Of a DNA stretch of 47,599 bases, positions 10,130-18,378 are shown piece by piece. Each line of letters opens with the position of its first letter. Positions within the stretch are counted from its first letter, which is position 1. Source of the stretch: Prevotella sp. (GTDB taxonomy: Bacteria; Bacteroidota; Bacteroidia; Bacteroidales; Bacteroidaceae); assembly GCA_016291085.1 (NCBI GenBank), contig JAEEVW010000029.1, positions 1 to 47,599 of the forward strand, in the 5' to 3' direction. Under the pieces are notes generated by a model. That model was given only the letters and a program-made list of their open reading frames with translations. It did not search any database and had not been told where the DNA came from. The translations under genes and the position numbers were made by a program.

Positions 10130-10885
10130 ATGTTAGAAGTAAAAAACTTACACGCCAAGATAGGCGATAAAGAAATACTGAAAGGCATTGATCTCGTGAT
10201 TAACGATGGCGAGACACATGCTATCATGGGACCAAACGGCTCTGGTAAGTCTACCCTGAGCGCTGTGCTTGTAGGCAATCCGCTTTATGAGGTAACAGAG
10301 GGTGAGGCCTACTTTAATGGTAAGAACCTGTTGGAGATGAAGCCTGAGGACAGGGCCCATGAGGGACTCTTCCTGAGTTTCCAGTACCCTGTGGAGATTC
10401 CAGGCGTGTCGATGACCAATTTCATGAAGGCTGCCATCAACGAAAAGCGCAAGTATCAGGGTTTGGAGCCCATGAATGCTGCTGAATTCCTGAAGTTACA
10501 GCGTGAGAAGCGCAAGATAGTGGAGCTCGACTCCAAGCTGGCTAATCGTTCTGTAAACGAGGGCTTTAGTGGTGGTGAGAAGAAACGCAACGAAATCTTC
10601 CAGATGGCCATGTTGGAGCCCAAACTGAGTATCCTCGACGAGACGGATTCTGGTCTGGATGTCGACGCGATGCGTATCGTGGCTGAAGGCGTGAACAAAC
10701 TCCAAACGTCTGAGACATCGTGCATCGTCATCACACACTACGACCGCTTGCTCGAGATGATTTGTCCACAATTCGTGCATGTGCTCTATAAAGGGCGCAT
10801 CGTCAAGACGGGTGGTCCTGAGCTTGCCAAGCAGATTCAGGAGCACGGTTACGATTGGATTAAGGAAGAAATCGGAGAAGAGTAA
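10130..10885 (+). CDS. sufC: Fe-S cluster assembly ATPase SufC
   Basis: This 251-residue ABC-type ATPase powers the SufBCD complex. The Walker A motif GPNGSGKST is at residues 34-42. The family-specific signature appears as SGGEKKRNEI and the Walker B region as LSILDETDSGLD, followed by the switch histidine in VITHYDR. All catalytic elements are intact. The gene is enclosed by a perfect 41-bp inverted repeat at 10084-10124 and 10889-10929, so recombination between the arms would turn sufC around without touching the sufB stop or the sufD start. Confidence 0.97.
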   Translation: MLEVKNLHAKIGDKEILKGIDLVINDGETHAIMGPNGSGKSTLSAVLVGNPLYEVTEGEAYFNGKNLLEMKPEDRAHEGLFLSFQYPVEIPGVSMTNFMKAAINEKRKYQGLEPMNAAEFLKLQREKRKIVELDSKLANRSVNEGFSGGEKKRNEIFQMAMLEPKLSILDETDSGLDVDAMRIVAEGVNKLQTSETSCIVITHYDRLLEMICPQFVHVLYKGRIVKTGGPELAKQIQEHGYDWIKEEIGEE

Positions 10886-10888
10886 TCT

Positions 10889-10929
10889 TAATTGAGAATT
10901 GACAATTGAAAATTGAGAATTATGATTAC
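10889..10929 (+). repeat. Right arm of the 41-bp inverted repeat flanking sufC
   Basis: This is the exact reverse complement of 10084-10124. The inner part is a heptad tract (AATTGAG, AATTGAC, AATTGAA, AATTGAG). The outer part covers the first eight bases of sufD, from its start codon at 10922. Confidence 0.95.
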
Positions 10930-12313
10930 TTCGAGTGAACAGCAATACATAGAACTTTACGAGCAGGCGCGGCAGATGATTATGGAGCATGCGCCTGAAG
11001 CGATGAATGCTGTGCGCGATGATGCCTTTAGGGACTTCGCTGCGAGTGGTTTCCCCTCACGCAAGGTCGAGCGATATAAGTACACAGATATTCAGAAACT
11101 CTTTGCGCCTGATTATGGTGTGAACCTCAACCGGCTCCAGATTCCCGTCGACCCTTACGAGGCCTTTCGTTGTGACGTACCCAATCTCTCGACGAGCCTT
11201 TACTTCGTGGTCAATGACATGTTTTATAAAGGTGAGGGACAAGAGGTAAGAGGTGAGAGAATACCCCATTCTTCTCCTAAATTACCTGAGGGCGTCATTG
11301 TAGGTTCACTACGTGATTATCCTGAACTAGTGACGAAGTACTATTCAAAATTGGCCAAGACCAGCGAGGATGCTATTACGGCTTTGAACACCATGCTGGC
11401 ACAGGATGGTATGTTGGTTTATGTGCCTAAGAACGTCAAGGTCGATCGGGCCATTCAGGTCATTAATATTTTGAAGGCCTTGCCTCAGAATGCTCAGCGA
11501 GTGGTGACTGACTTGATGGTGAATCGTCGTGTGCTCATCGTGCTCGAGGAAGGAGCCGAGATCAAAATGCTGTTCTGCGACCATGCCGCTGACGACCGTA
11601 ACTTTTTGGCCACGCAGGTTATCGAGGCCTACGTGGGCAACAATGCCTCACTGGATTTGTATTGCCTCGAGGAAACCCACGCCAAAAACGTCCGTATAAG
11701 CAATGTCTACATCGACCAGCAGGCCAACAGTCGCGTCAACCATAACGTTATCACCCTGCACAACGGCACTACTCGCAACAAACTCGACCTTACCTTCTCA
11801 GGTGAGGGAGCCGAGTGCCAGTGCTTTGGTTGTGTTATTGCAGACAAGCAGCAACATGTCGACAATAACACACTCATTATTCACAAAGTGCCCCACTGCA
11901 CGTCGAACGAACTTTACAAGTATGTGCTCGACGATAAGGCCACAGGAGCCTTTGCTGGTCGTGTGCTCGTAGAACACGGAGCCCAGAAGACCTCGTCGCA
12001 GATGACCAATCAGAACCTGACAGCAACGAAGGAAGCCCGCATGTACACCCAGCCCATGCTCGAGATTTATGCTGACGACGTGAAGTGCGCCCATGGCTCT
12101 ACGGTGGGTCAACTCAATGATGCAGCGCTTTTCTACATGCGCCAGCGAGGCATCTCGCTTGATGAGGCCAAGCTGTTGCTTCAGAATGCCTTCATCAATG
12201 AGGTCATCGACCACATGCAGCTTGAACCTCTTCGTGATCGCCTCCACTATTTGGTGGAAAAGCGCTTCCGAGGTGAACTCAACAAATGCGCAGGCTGTAA
12301 ACTCTGCAAATAA
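10922..12313 (+). CDS. sufD: Fe-S cluster assembly protein SufD
   Basis: This 463-residue partner of SufB completes the SufBC2D scaffold. The fold is recognisable from AINTMLAQDGMLVYVPKNV-type SufB/D signatures, ARMYTQPMLEIYADDVKCAHG and DAALFYMRQRGI. I place the start at ATG 10922 rather than at the in-frame TTG at 10913. The tail has a cysteine-rich CAGCKLC ending. Residues about 103-112 (GEGQEVRGER) are encoded by four AGGTGAG-like heptads inserted in frame, almost identical to a stretch in rnhB. Together with the heptad arm at its start codon, this gene has been touched twice by the same repeat class. Confidence 0.95.
   Translation: MITSSEQQYIELYEQARQMIMEHAPEAMNAVRDDAFRDFAASGFPSRKVERYKYTDIQKLFAPDYGVNLNRLQIPVDPYEAFRCDVPNLSTSLYFVVNDMFYKGEGQEVRGERIPHSSPKLPEGVIVGSLRDYPELVTKYYSKLAKTSEDAITALNTMLAQDGMLVYVPKNVKVDRAIQVINILKALPQNAQRVVTDLMVNRRVLIVLEEGAEIKMLFCDHAADDRNFLATQVIEAYVGNNASLDLYCLEETHAKNVRISNVYIDQQANSRVNHNVITLHNGTTRNKLDLTFSGEGAECQCFGCVIADKQQHVDNNTLIIHKVPHCTSNELYKYVLDDKATGAFAGRVLVEHGAQKTSSQMTNQNLTATKEARMYTQPMLEIYADDVKCAHGSTVGQLNDAALFYMRQRGISLDEAKLLLQNAFINEVIDHMQLEPLRDRLHYLVEKRFRGELNKCAGCKLCK
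11230..11257 (+). repeat. In-frame heptad array (AGGTGAG type) inside sufD
   Basis: The four units are AGGTGAG, GGACAAG, AGGTAAG and AGGTGAG. The same order of a conserved, a divergent and two conserved units occurs in rnhB (46633-46660, minus-strand reading) and in the GH2 gene at 21754-21781 (inverted). The array is coded through as a polar loop. Confidence 0.8.
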
Positions 12314-12337
12314 CAACCATAGGACTTGTTCAGAGAG

Positions 12338-12381
12338 AGAAGCCGTTTCTCTGGTAGTAAGAAGCCGTTTTCTCTATAGTG
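12338..12381 (+). repeat. Two 22-bp direct repeats before the GH2 operon
   Basis: AGAAGCCGTTTCTCT at 12338 recurs as AGAAGCCGTTTTCTCT at 12360, exactly 22 bp later. The first copy can pair AGAGA with TCTCT. A small AT-rich hairpin (TCTTTAT/ATAAAGA, 12402-12420) follows just before the GH2 start at 12430. No clear TAnnTTTG promoter is visible in this 116-nt gap. Confidence 0.7.
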
Positions 12382-12429
12382 ACAAAACGGGCGTGCGTTC
12401 GTCTTTATTAAAAATAAAGAAACAGAAAG

Positions 12430-15297
12430 ATGAGAAGGACGATTCTTTTGGCGTGGGCGCTGGTGATGGCAATGGCCATCGAGGCCCAGGGACTGGTGGA
12501 GACTCAGCGTCAATATCTGAGCGGACATGGTTGTGACGACATGGTGCAGTGGGACTTCCAGTGCACGGACGGGCGCAATAGTGGCAAGTGGACGAAGATT
12601 GGTGTACCATCGTGTTGGGAATTGCAGGGCTTTGGCACCTACCAGTATGGCATGCGGTTCTATGGTAAGGCGACACCTGAGGGTATTGCCGATGAGAAGG
12701 GCTTGTATAAGACGGATTTTATGTTGCCCCAAGAGTGGCAGGGTCGTCAGATTCAGCTGGTGTTCGAGGCTGCCTTCACGGAGATTCATGTGCAGATCAA
12801 TGGTCGCAAGGCTGGTAATGGCACGTATCAGGGTGGATTCACCCGTCATACTATCGATGTCTCGGATCGCGTGTTCTTTGGAAAGAAAATGAATCGCCTG
12901 GAGGTCGAGGTGTTGAAGGAGAGTACCAATCCGCAAGTGAATATGGCTGAGCGCAGGGCCGACTATTGGAACTTTGGTGGCATTTGGCGTCCTGTGTTTA
13001 TCGTCTCGAAACCCACGCAAAACATCCAGCGTGTGGCGATTGATGCCAAAGCTGATGGTTTCTTTACGGCTGATGTCTTCTTAAATAGGGCAGTGCCAGG
13101 CAGTCAGGTATGCGTTGATATTATCGATGCCAATGGAAAGAAGATTGCCACGAGCCCGACCTATATCATTGCTGGCGACAAGGCCAAGGCAGAGTTCCGT
13201 ACAGAGAATCCCAAACTGTGGAATGCTGAGCAGCCCAACCTTTATACCGCTGTCTTTACGCTGAAAAACGCTGAGGGTCGTACCCTCCATGTGGAGCGCC
13301 AGAAGTTTGGCTTCCGCACTATTGAATATCGCCACACGTATGCTGGCAATAAGGAAGATGGTGTGTTTATCAATGGGCAGAAGGTTATCATGAAGGGTGT
13401 GAACCGTCATTCATTCCGTCCTGAGAGCGGACGCACGCTGTCGAAGCAGAAGAACATCGAGGACGTGCTGCTCATCAAGTCGATGAATATGAATGCGGTG
13501 CGATTGTCGCACTATCCTGCCGATCCTGAGTTTCTGGATGCCTGCGACTCGCTGGGCCTTTATGTAGAGTGCGAACAGCCTGGCTGGCATTGGGCACATG
13601 AGACGATTGTGGGCTCGCAGATTGTGGAAGAGATGGTGACGCGCGACGTGAATCACCCTTCGATCATTTTCTGGAGCAACGGCAACGAGGGTGGCTTCAA
13701 CTACGAGTTGGAACCCGTATTTACGAAGTTCGATATCCAAAAGCGCGTGGTGCTCTATCCTTGGGCTAATCGTAATGGTTTCGAGACAAAGCACTATCGT
13801 TCGTGGGGCGAGACAGCAGAGTATATGCGTCAGAAAGAGATCTTCATGCCTACCGAGTTCCTGCACGGACTCTATGATGGTGGTCATGGAGCTGGCTTGA
13901 AGGACTATTGGAAGCTGATGATGGCCAATCCCCGTTGTGCAGGAGGTTTCCTGTGGGACCTGATGGATCAGGCAGTCGTTCGTACGGATATGAACAATAT
14001 TGTCGATTGCATGGGCAATTTCGGAAGCGATGGTATTGTGGGGCCTCATATGGAGAAGGAAGGCTCGTTCTACACCATCCGCGAAGTGTGGAGTCCTATA
14101 CAAATTACTGTTGGTGACTCTAAACTCTCCGCTTTCAAATCCCATCACCTACTCTTCGGCAAAGAACTCTCTATCAAAAACGATTATAACTTTACCAACC
14201 TGAAGGACTGCTCGCTGCGCTACCGCTGGATTGACCTGCCATTCTATGGTGGAATAGCAGAAAAGCTTGTCACTGAAGGAATGATTTCTTTGCCTTCAGC
14301 AGAGCCAGGCAAAAGCGTCACCCTTCCTGTGCCCAAAGGCAATGGTGCTATGTTAGAACTCACAGCCATCGACCCCTATAATCAGGAGGTAATGACATGG
14401 CGTTTCCTAAAAAGGAACCAGTTCCCATCAGATTTCTTATTTGGGGAAGTGTCTCAAACTAAAGCCGAAACAGACAACACCCTTATAGTAACTGTAGGCC
14501 CAGCCTCTTACACCTTCTCAAAGAAGGACGGAAGACTTATGAGCGTAAAGACCAGTAAGCACAACTATAGTCTAAGTAATGGCCCACGCTTCGTGGCAGC
14601 AAAACGCGCAGACCGTAGCGACGATGGCTTCTATAATCACGATGATAAGCAGGCTTTCCAGAAGAAGACAAAATACACAGAATATACCGACCAAGGTGCA
14701 TTTGATGGTTTTGAACTGGAAAATGGGCATCTTATAGTTCGGTATCGTCACGGTAGCCTGCAGACTGTTGACTGGAGATTCTTCGATGACGGCAGCGTTC
14801 TGCTTTCAGCCAATGCCACGTTCAATGGTGTAATAGATTTGATGGGTATCTGCTTCGACTATCCAGAGGCACTCGTCAAGAGTAAGAGATGGGTGGGCCG
14901 TGGTCCTTATCGCGTGTGGCGGAACCGTATGGATGGCCCACAGTACGGCTACTGGCAGACAGACTACAACGACCCTATTCCAGGTGAAAGTTGGGAGTAC
15001 CCCGAGTTCAAGGGCTACTTCGCTGGCGTTGAGTGGATGCAACTGCTAACCAGCGAGGGTGCCATCGGCATTTCTCCATCCCATAGTCTCCAAGAGCCCC
15101 TATACGTCGGTGTATTCACTCCACGTGACGGTCGTGACCACCTGCTTTATAATTTGCCAGAAACTGGAATCTCTATCTTGAGAACTATTCCGGCCGTTCG
15201 AAATAAGGTAAACACTACTGACCTGAATGGCCCTTCTGCACAGCCATGCTGGGCAATGGGTAAGGGAAACATCAGTGTCATTTTAAGATTTGAATGA
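12430..15297 (+). CDS. Glycoside hydrolase family 2 protein, beta-galactosidase-like
   Basis: This 955-residue secreted enzyme has a signal peptide of about 19 residues ending in IEAQ. It has the LacZ-like domain order: sugar-binding domain (VPSCWELQGFGTYQYG), immunoglobulin-like domain, TIM barrel beginning near MKGVNRHSF, and a C-terminal beta-galactosidase small-chain-like domain (VDWRFFDDGSVLL to the end). The probable acid/base is Glu420 in WSNGNEGG, and the candidate nucleophile is Glu476 in PTEFLHG. GH2 enzymes remove beta-linked galactose, glucuronic acid or mannose, and the exact sugar is not readable here. It is the first of four collinear polysaccharide genes. Its stop lies one base before the next start, indicating an operon. 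Confidence 0.92.
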   Translation: MRRTILLAWALVMAMAIEAQGLVETQRQYLSGHGCDDMVQWDFQCTDGRNSGKWTKIGVPSCWELQGFGTYQYGMRFYGKATPEGIADEKGLYKTDFMLPQEWQGRQIQLVFEAAFTEIHVQINGRKAGNGTYQGGFTRHTIDVSDRVFFGKKMNRLEVEVLKESTNPQVNMAERRADYWNFGGIWRPVFIVSKPTQNIQRVAIDAKADGFFTADVFLNRAVPGSQVCVDIIDANGKKIATSPTYIIAGDKAKAEFRTENPKLWNAEQPNLYTAVFTLKNAEGRTLHVERQKFGFRTIEYRHTYAGNKEDGVFINGQKVIMKGVNRHSFRPESGRTLSKQKNIEDVLLIKSMNMNAVRLSHYPADPEFLDACDSLGLYVECEQPGWHWAHETIVGSQIVEEMVTRDVNHPSIIFWSNGNEGGFNYELEPVFTKFDIQKRVVLYPWANRNGFETKHYRSWGETAEYMRQKEIFMPTEFLHGLYDGGHGAGLKDYWKLMMANPRCAGGFLWDLMDQAVVRTDMNNIVDCMGNFGSDGIVGPHMEKEGSFYTIREVWSPIQITVGDSKLSAFKSHHLLFGKELSIKNDYNFTNLKDCSLRYRWIDLPFYGGIAEKLVTEGMISLPSAEPGKSVTLPVPKGNGAMLELTAIDPYNQEVMTWRFLKRNQFPSDFLFGEVSQTKAETDNTLIVTVGPASYTFSKKDGRLMSVKTSKHNYSLSNGPRFVAAKRADRSDDGFYNHDDKQAFQKKTKYTEYTDQGAFDGFELENGHLIVRYRHGSLQTVDWRFFDDGSVLLSANATFNGVIDLMGICFDYPEALVKSKRWVGRGPYRVWRNRMDGPQYGYWQTDYNDPIPGESWEYPEFKGYFAGVEWMQLLTSEGAIGISPSHSLQEPLYVGVFTPRDGRDHLLYNLPETGISILRTIPAVRNKVNTTDLNGPSAQPCWAMGKGNISVILRFE

Positions 15298-15298
15298 A

Positions 15299-18200
15299 AT
15301 GAAGCGACTCGCCACGCTAGTCTTTGTTATTTCTCTCGTGATTATGTCGCGAGGTGAAGACACCACTCGCCCCTGGACCTTCTGGTACTGGATGTATGGC
15401 GCCGTATCGGAGGCAGGCATCAAGGCCGATCTTCAGGGAATGAAGGATGTGGGTTTGGGAGGCTGTTATCTGATGCCTATTCGTGGGGCAGCTGAGCGTC
15501 CAGAGTACGAAGGAAAAGCCGATGCCCTGAGTGAGAACTTCTGGCAGATGGTGGATTGTGCATTGATGCAAGCCGATTCCCTTGGTTTGGGAATGGGTAT
15601 CCATGTGTGTGACGGCTTTGCTCTGGCTGGCGGGCCTTGGATTGCGCCTGAAGAGTCGATGCAGAAGGTGGTATTCTGCGACACCGTCGTCAGTGGAGGG
15701 CATCACCATTTCCTGATGCAGAAGCCCCATCACTATGAGAATTATTACGAGGACATTGCCGCCTACGCTATTCCTATTAGTAATCATAAACATCAAACAT
15801 CAAACTTCAAACTTCAAACTTCTCCTGAAGTCACTATCAATGCCAAGGGTGTCTATTGTGCTGACGAGCCGTGTTGGATTCAGTATGAGTTCGACAAACC
15901 AACAGAGATTCGTAACATCGAGATAGAACCCTCAGGCACGAATATCCAATGTCAGCGAATGACAGTAAAGGTATCGCACGACGGAGTCATTTTCCATACC
16001 GTCAAGCAACTCACGCCTCCTCGTCAGGGATGGCAAAACACTGGCTATAACATGACGTTCAGCATTCCTCCCTGCAAGGTGAAATACGTTCGTCTGGAGT
16101 GGACACCAGAGGGCACAGAGCCTGGTGCTGAGGATTTGGATACCGCCAAGTGGAAACCCGTGTTGAGGCTGAAAAACGTTCGTTTTGGCAGTTGGTCACT
16201 CATCGACAACTGGGAAGGCAAGGCGGGCTATGTGTGGCGCATTGCCCCAGAGACACCTGAGGTAGATCTGCCTGCAGAGGTTTTTTTGCATCCTCGAGAC
16301 CTAGTAGCCTTCAATATGCAGGGCAACTTTGTGGACGTGGAACTGCCTGAAGGCCAGTGGCGTATCTTGCGTATGGGTCATACCTCGACGGGACATACGA
16401 ATGCTACTGCTGGTGGAGCGAAGGGGTTGGAGTGCGACAAATTCTCACGCAAGGCCGTTGAGAAACAGGTGGACCGCTGGTTCGGCCTCTTTATGAATCG
16501 CCCTAACCACAAGGCCATTCAGTATCTGCATGTCGACTCGTGGGAGTGTGGCTCACAGAATTGGAGCAAGAACTTTGCTCAGGAGTTCGAGCGCCGTCGT
16601 GGTTACGACATCATCCCCCTGTTGCCCCTCTATGCGGGTGTGCCGATGGTGGGTGGCGAAGAGGTGTTGCGTGATATCCGCAAGACCATTGATGAGTTAG
16701 TCAACGAGGTCTTTTTCGCCACTGTGGCCCAGAAGGCTAAGGAGTATGGTGTTCAACTTTCGTCAGAGAGTGTCGCCCCAACGATGGTCAGCGACGGAAT
16801 GACGCATTATAAATATGTGGACGTGCCAATGGGTGAATATTGGTTGAATTCCCCTACTCACGACAAACCCAACGACATGCTTGACGCCATCAGTGGCGCA
16901 CACGTTTATGGCAAGAATCTCGTTCAGGCTGAGGGATTTACGGAAGTGCGAGGCGTTTGGGACGAGACGCCAGCGAGCATCAAGGCACTCCTTGACAGGA
17001 ATTTTGCCTTGGGTATGAACCGCCTCTTCTTCCATGTGAACACCCATAACCCTTGGCTCGACAGGAAACCAGGAATGACGCTCGACGGCATTGGACTTTT
17101 CTTCCAGCGCGACCAGACGTGGTACCCTGAAGCGAAGTCGTTCGTCGACTATATCACGCGTTGTCAAACGCTGTTGCAGAAAGGAAAACCTGTGGTGGAT
17201 ATTGCTGTATATACAGGCGAGGAAATACCCTCGCGCGCTTTGACGCCAGACAAGTTGGTGTCCATTTTGCCAGGTTTGTTTGGAGCAGAACGCGTCGCTT
17301 CTGAACGCAAGCGTCTCGCTAATGTGGGACAGCCTATGGAGGAGTCGCCTGTGGGTGTGCGCCATTCTGCCAACATCCTCGACCTGAAGGACTGGGTGAA
17401 TCCCCTGCACGGTTATCAGTACGACTCGATGAACAAGGATGCCCTGCTGACGCAGCCCTTTAACTATAATGTATTGATTATTCCGCAAGGTACGCTGGTT
17501 TCCAAAGAGGTCAAGGCGAAGATAGCGCAACTGCGTCGACAGGGCGTGCAGATTATCAGCAAGCCCTATAAGGACAACACTTTCGAGAAGATTGCCCCTG
17601 ATGTCGTCTTGCCCGAGGGTATTGCCTACGCCCATCGTGCTGGCGAGGGCTTCGACATTTATTTCCTGTCGAACCAGACGGACAAGGAGCAGACGTTTAC
17701 CCCCACCTTCCGTCAGAGCAGCGGAAAGGGTGCCGTATATAATCCGTTGACGAATGAAAGCACATCGTACGAAGGCACTGTTCGTTTGGCCCCTTACGGC
17801 TCGCTGTTTGTTTGCTACGGGCTCGACGATTATTCCCACGCTGGGAATAATTCATTCCCAGGCTGGGAACAAAACATTCCCACGCTGGGAACAAATACGC
17901 TGCTTTGGGACGTCTCGTTTCGAGAGTCAGGCTTGTCGCTGACGAGCCAGCCGCTCTTTGACTGGAGCCAGCATGCGGACGACAGGATTCGCTATTTCAG
18001 TGGACATGCGCGTTATACGACGACGTGGAAACTGAAAGCCAGTGAGGTGCCTCAGGGGCGTGCCTGGCTGTCGTTCCCCAACGTGAAGGACATCGCCCAC
18101 GTTTGGATTAACGGCAAGGACTGTGGCATTGCGTGGACGGCACCTTACGAAGTAGAGATAACAGGCACCCTGAAAAAAGGTAAGAATACGATAGAAATCG

Positions 18201-18358
18201 AGGTGGTGAACACGTGGCACAATGCCCTGCGAGGTATGGACCAAGGCAAGGCGTCCTACGAAGGCATCTGGACGAATGCGAAGTATCGTACAAAAGGCGA
18301 CGGCTTGTTGCCTGCCGGACTTATGGAACCGCCCGTAATCATAACGACTACGAATTAA
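15299..18358 (+). CDS. Glycoside hydrolase family 106 protein (alpha-L-rhamnosidase family)
   Basis: This 1019-residue secreted protein opens with PWTFWYWMYGAVSEAGIKAD and LGGCYLMPIRG, the hallmark N-terminal barrel of GH106, and ends with a galactose-binding-like beta-sandwich (VWINGKDCGIAWTAPYEVEI). Known members cleave alpha-L-rhamnose from rhamnogalacturonans. The TTG at 15290 would extend it by three residues, but ATG 15299 precedes a normal signal peptide. Two repeat tracts are coded through in frame: heptads at 15791-15818 (residues 165-174, HQTSNFKLQ) and three 22-bp palindromic units at 17832-17897 (residues 845-866, next to the C-terminal domain). Both fall where linkers or surface loops are expected. 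Confidence 0.88.
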   Translation: MKRLATLVFVISLVIMSRGEDTTRPWTFWYWMYGAVSEAGIKADLQGMKDVGLGGCYLMPIRGAAERPEYEGKADALSENFWQMVDCALMQADSLGLGMGIHVCDGFALAGGPWIAPEESMQKVVFCDTVVSGGHHHFLMQKPHHYENYYEDIAAYAIPISNHKHQTSNFKLQTSPEVTINAKGVYCADEPCWIQYEFDKPTEIRNIEIEPSGTNIQCQRMTVKVSHDGVIFHTVKQLTPPRQGWQNTGYNMTFSIPPCKVKYVRLEWTPEGTEPGAEDLDTAKWKPVLRLKNVRFGSWSLIDNWEGKAGYVWRIAPETPEVDLPAEVFLHPRDLVAFNMQGNFVDVELPEGQWRILRMGHTSTGHTNATAGGAKGLECDKFSRKAVEKQVDRWFGLFMNRPNHKAIQYLHVDSWECGSQNWSKNFAQEFERRRGYDIIPLLPLYAGVPMVGGEEVLRDIRKTIDELVNEVFFATVAQKAKEYGVQLSSESVAPTMVSDGMTHYKYVDVPMGEYWLNSPTHDKPNDMLDAISGAHVYGKNLVQAEGFTEVRGVWDETPASIKALLDRNFALGMNRLFFHVNTHNPWLDRKPGMTLDGIGLFFQRDQTWYPEAKSFVDYITRCQTLLQKGKPVVDIAVYTGEEIPSRALTPDKLVSILPGLFGAERVASERKRLANVGQPMEESPVGVRHSANILDLKDWVNPLHGYQYDSMNKDALLTQPFNYNVLIIPQGTLVSKEVKAKIAQLRRQGVQIISKPYKDNTFEKIAPDVVLPEGIAYAHRAGEGFDIYFLSNQTDKEQTFTPTFRQSSGKGAVYNPLTNESTSYEGTVRLAPYGSLFVCYGLDDYSHAGNNSFPGWEQNIPTLGTNTLLWDVSFRESGLSLTSQPLFDWSQHADDRIRYFSGHARYTTTWKLKASEVPQGRAWLSFPNVKDIAHVWINGKDCGIAWTAPYEVEITGTLKKGKNTIEIEVVNTWHNALRGMDQGKASYEGIWTNAKYRTKGDGLLPAGLMEPPVIITTTN
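15791..15818 (+). repeat. In-frame heptad array (CATCAAA/CTTCAAA) inside the GH106 gene
   Basis: The units CATCAAA, CATCAAA, CTTCAAA and CTTCAAA follow one another without a gap and are translated as part of a polar loop (HQTSNFKLQ). Confidence 0.85.
17832..17897 (+). repeat. Three 22-bp palindromic units inside the GH106 gene
   Basis: ATTCCCA recurs at 17832, 17854 and 17876, exactly 22 bp apart. Each unit contains TTCCCA-(C/G)GC-TGGGAA, a small hairpin. The translation is irregular because 22 is not a multiple of three. Confidence 0.9.
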
Positions 18359-18376
18359 ACGAATTATACGAATAAA
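18350..18376 (+). repeat. Nine-bp tract (ACGAATTAW)x3 before the esterase gene
   Basis: The units ACGAATTAA, ACGAATTAT and ACGAATAAA start inside the last codons of the GH106 gene and end 2 nt before the start at 18379. The GH106 TAA stop lies in the first unit. Confidence 0.8.
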
Positions 18377-18378
18377 AT

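Noticed and set aside
10913..10921. TTG start for sufD
   Set aside because: It lies in the heptad tract; ATG 10922 is nine bases later and gives a normal SufD N-terminus.
16763..17839. Long minus-strand open frame of 358 codons opposite the GH106 gene
   Set aside because: It lies wholly inside a well-supported GH106 gene, has no recognisable protein features and no promoter; it is a shadow frame.
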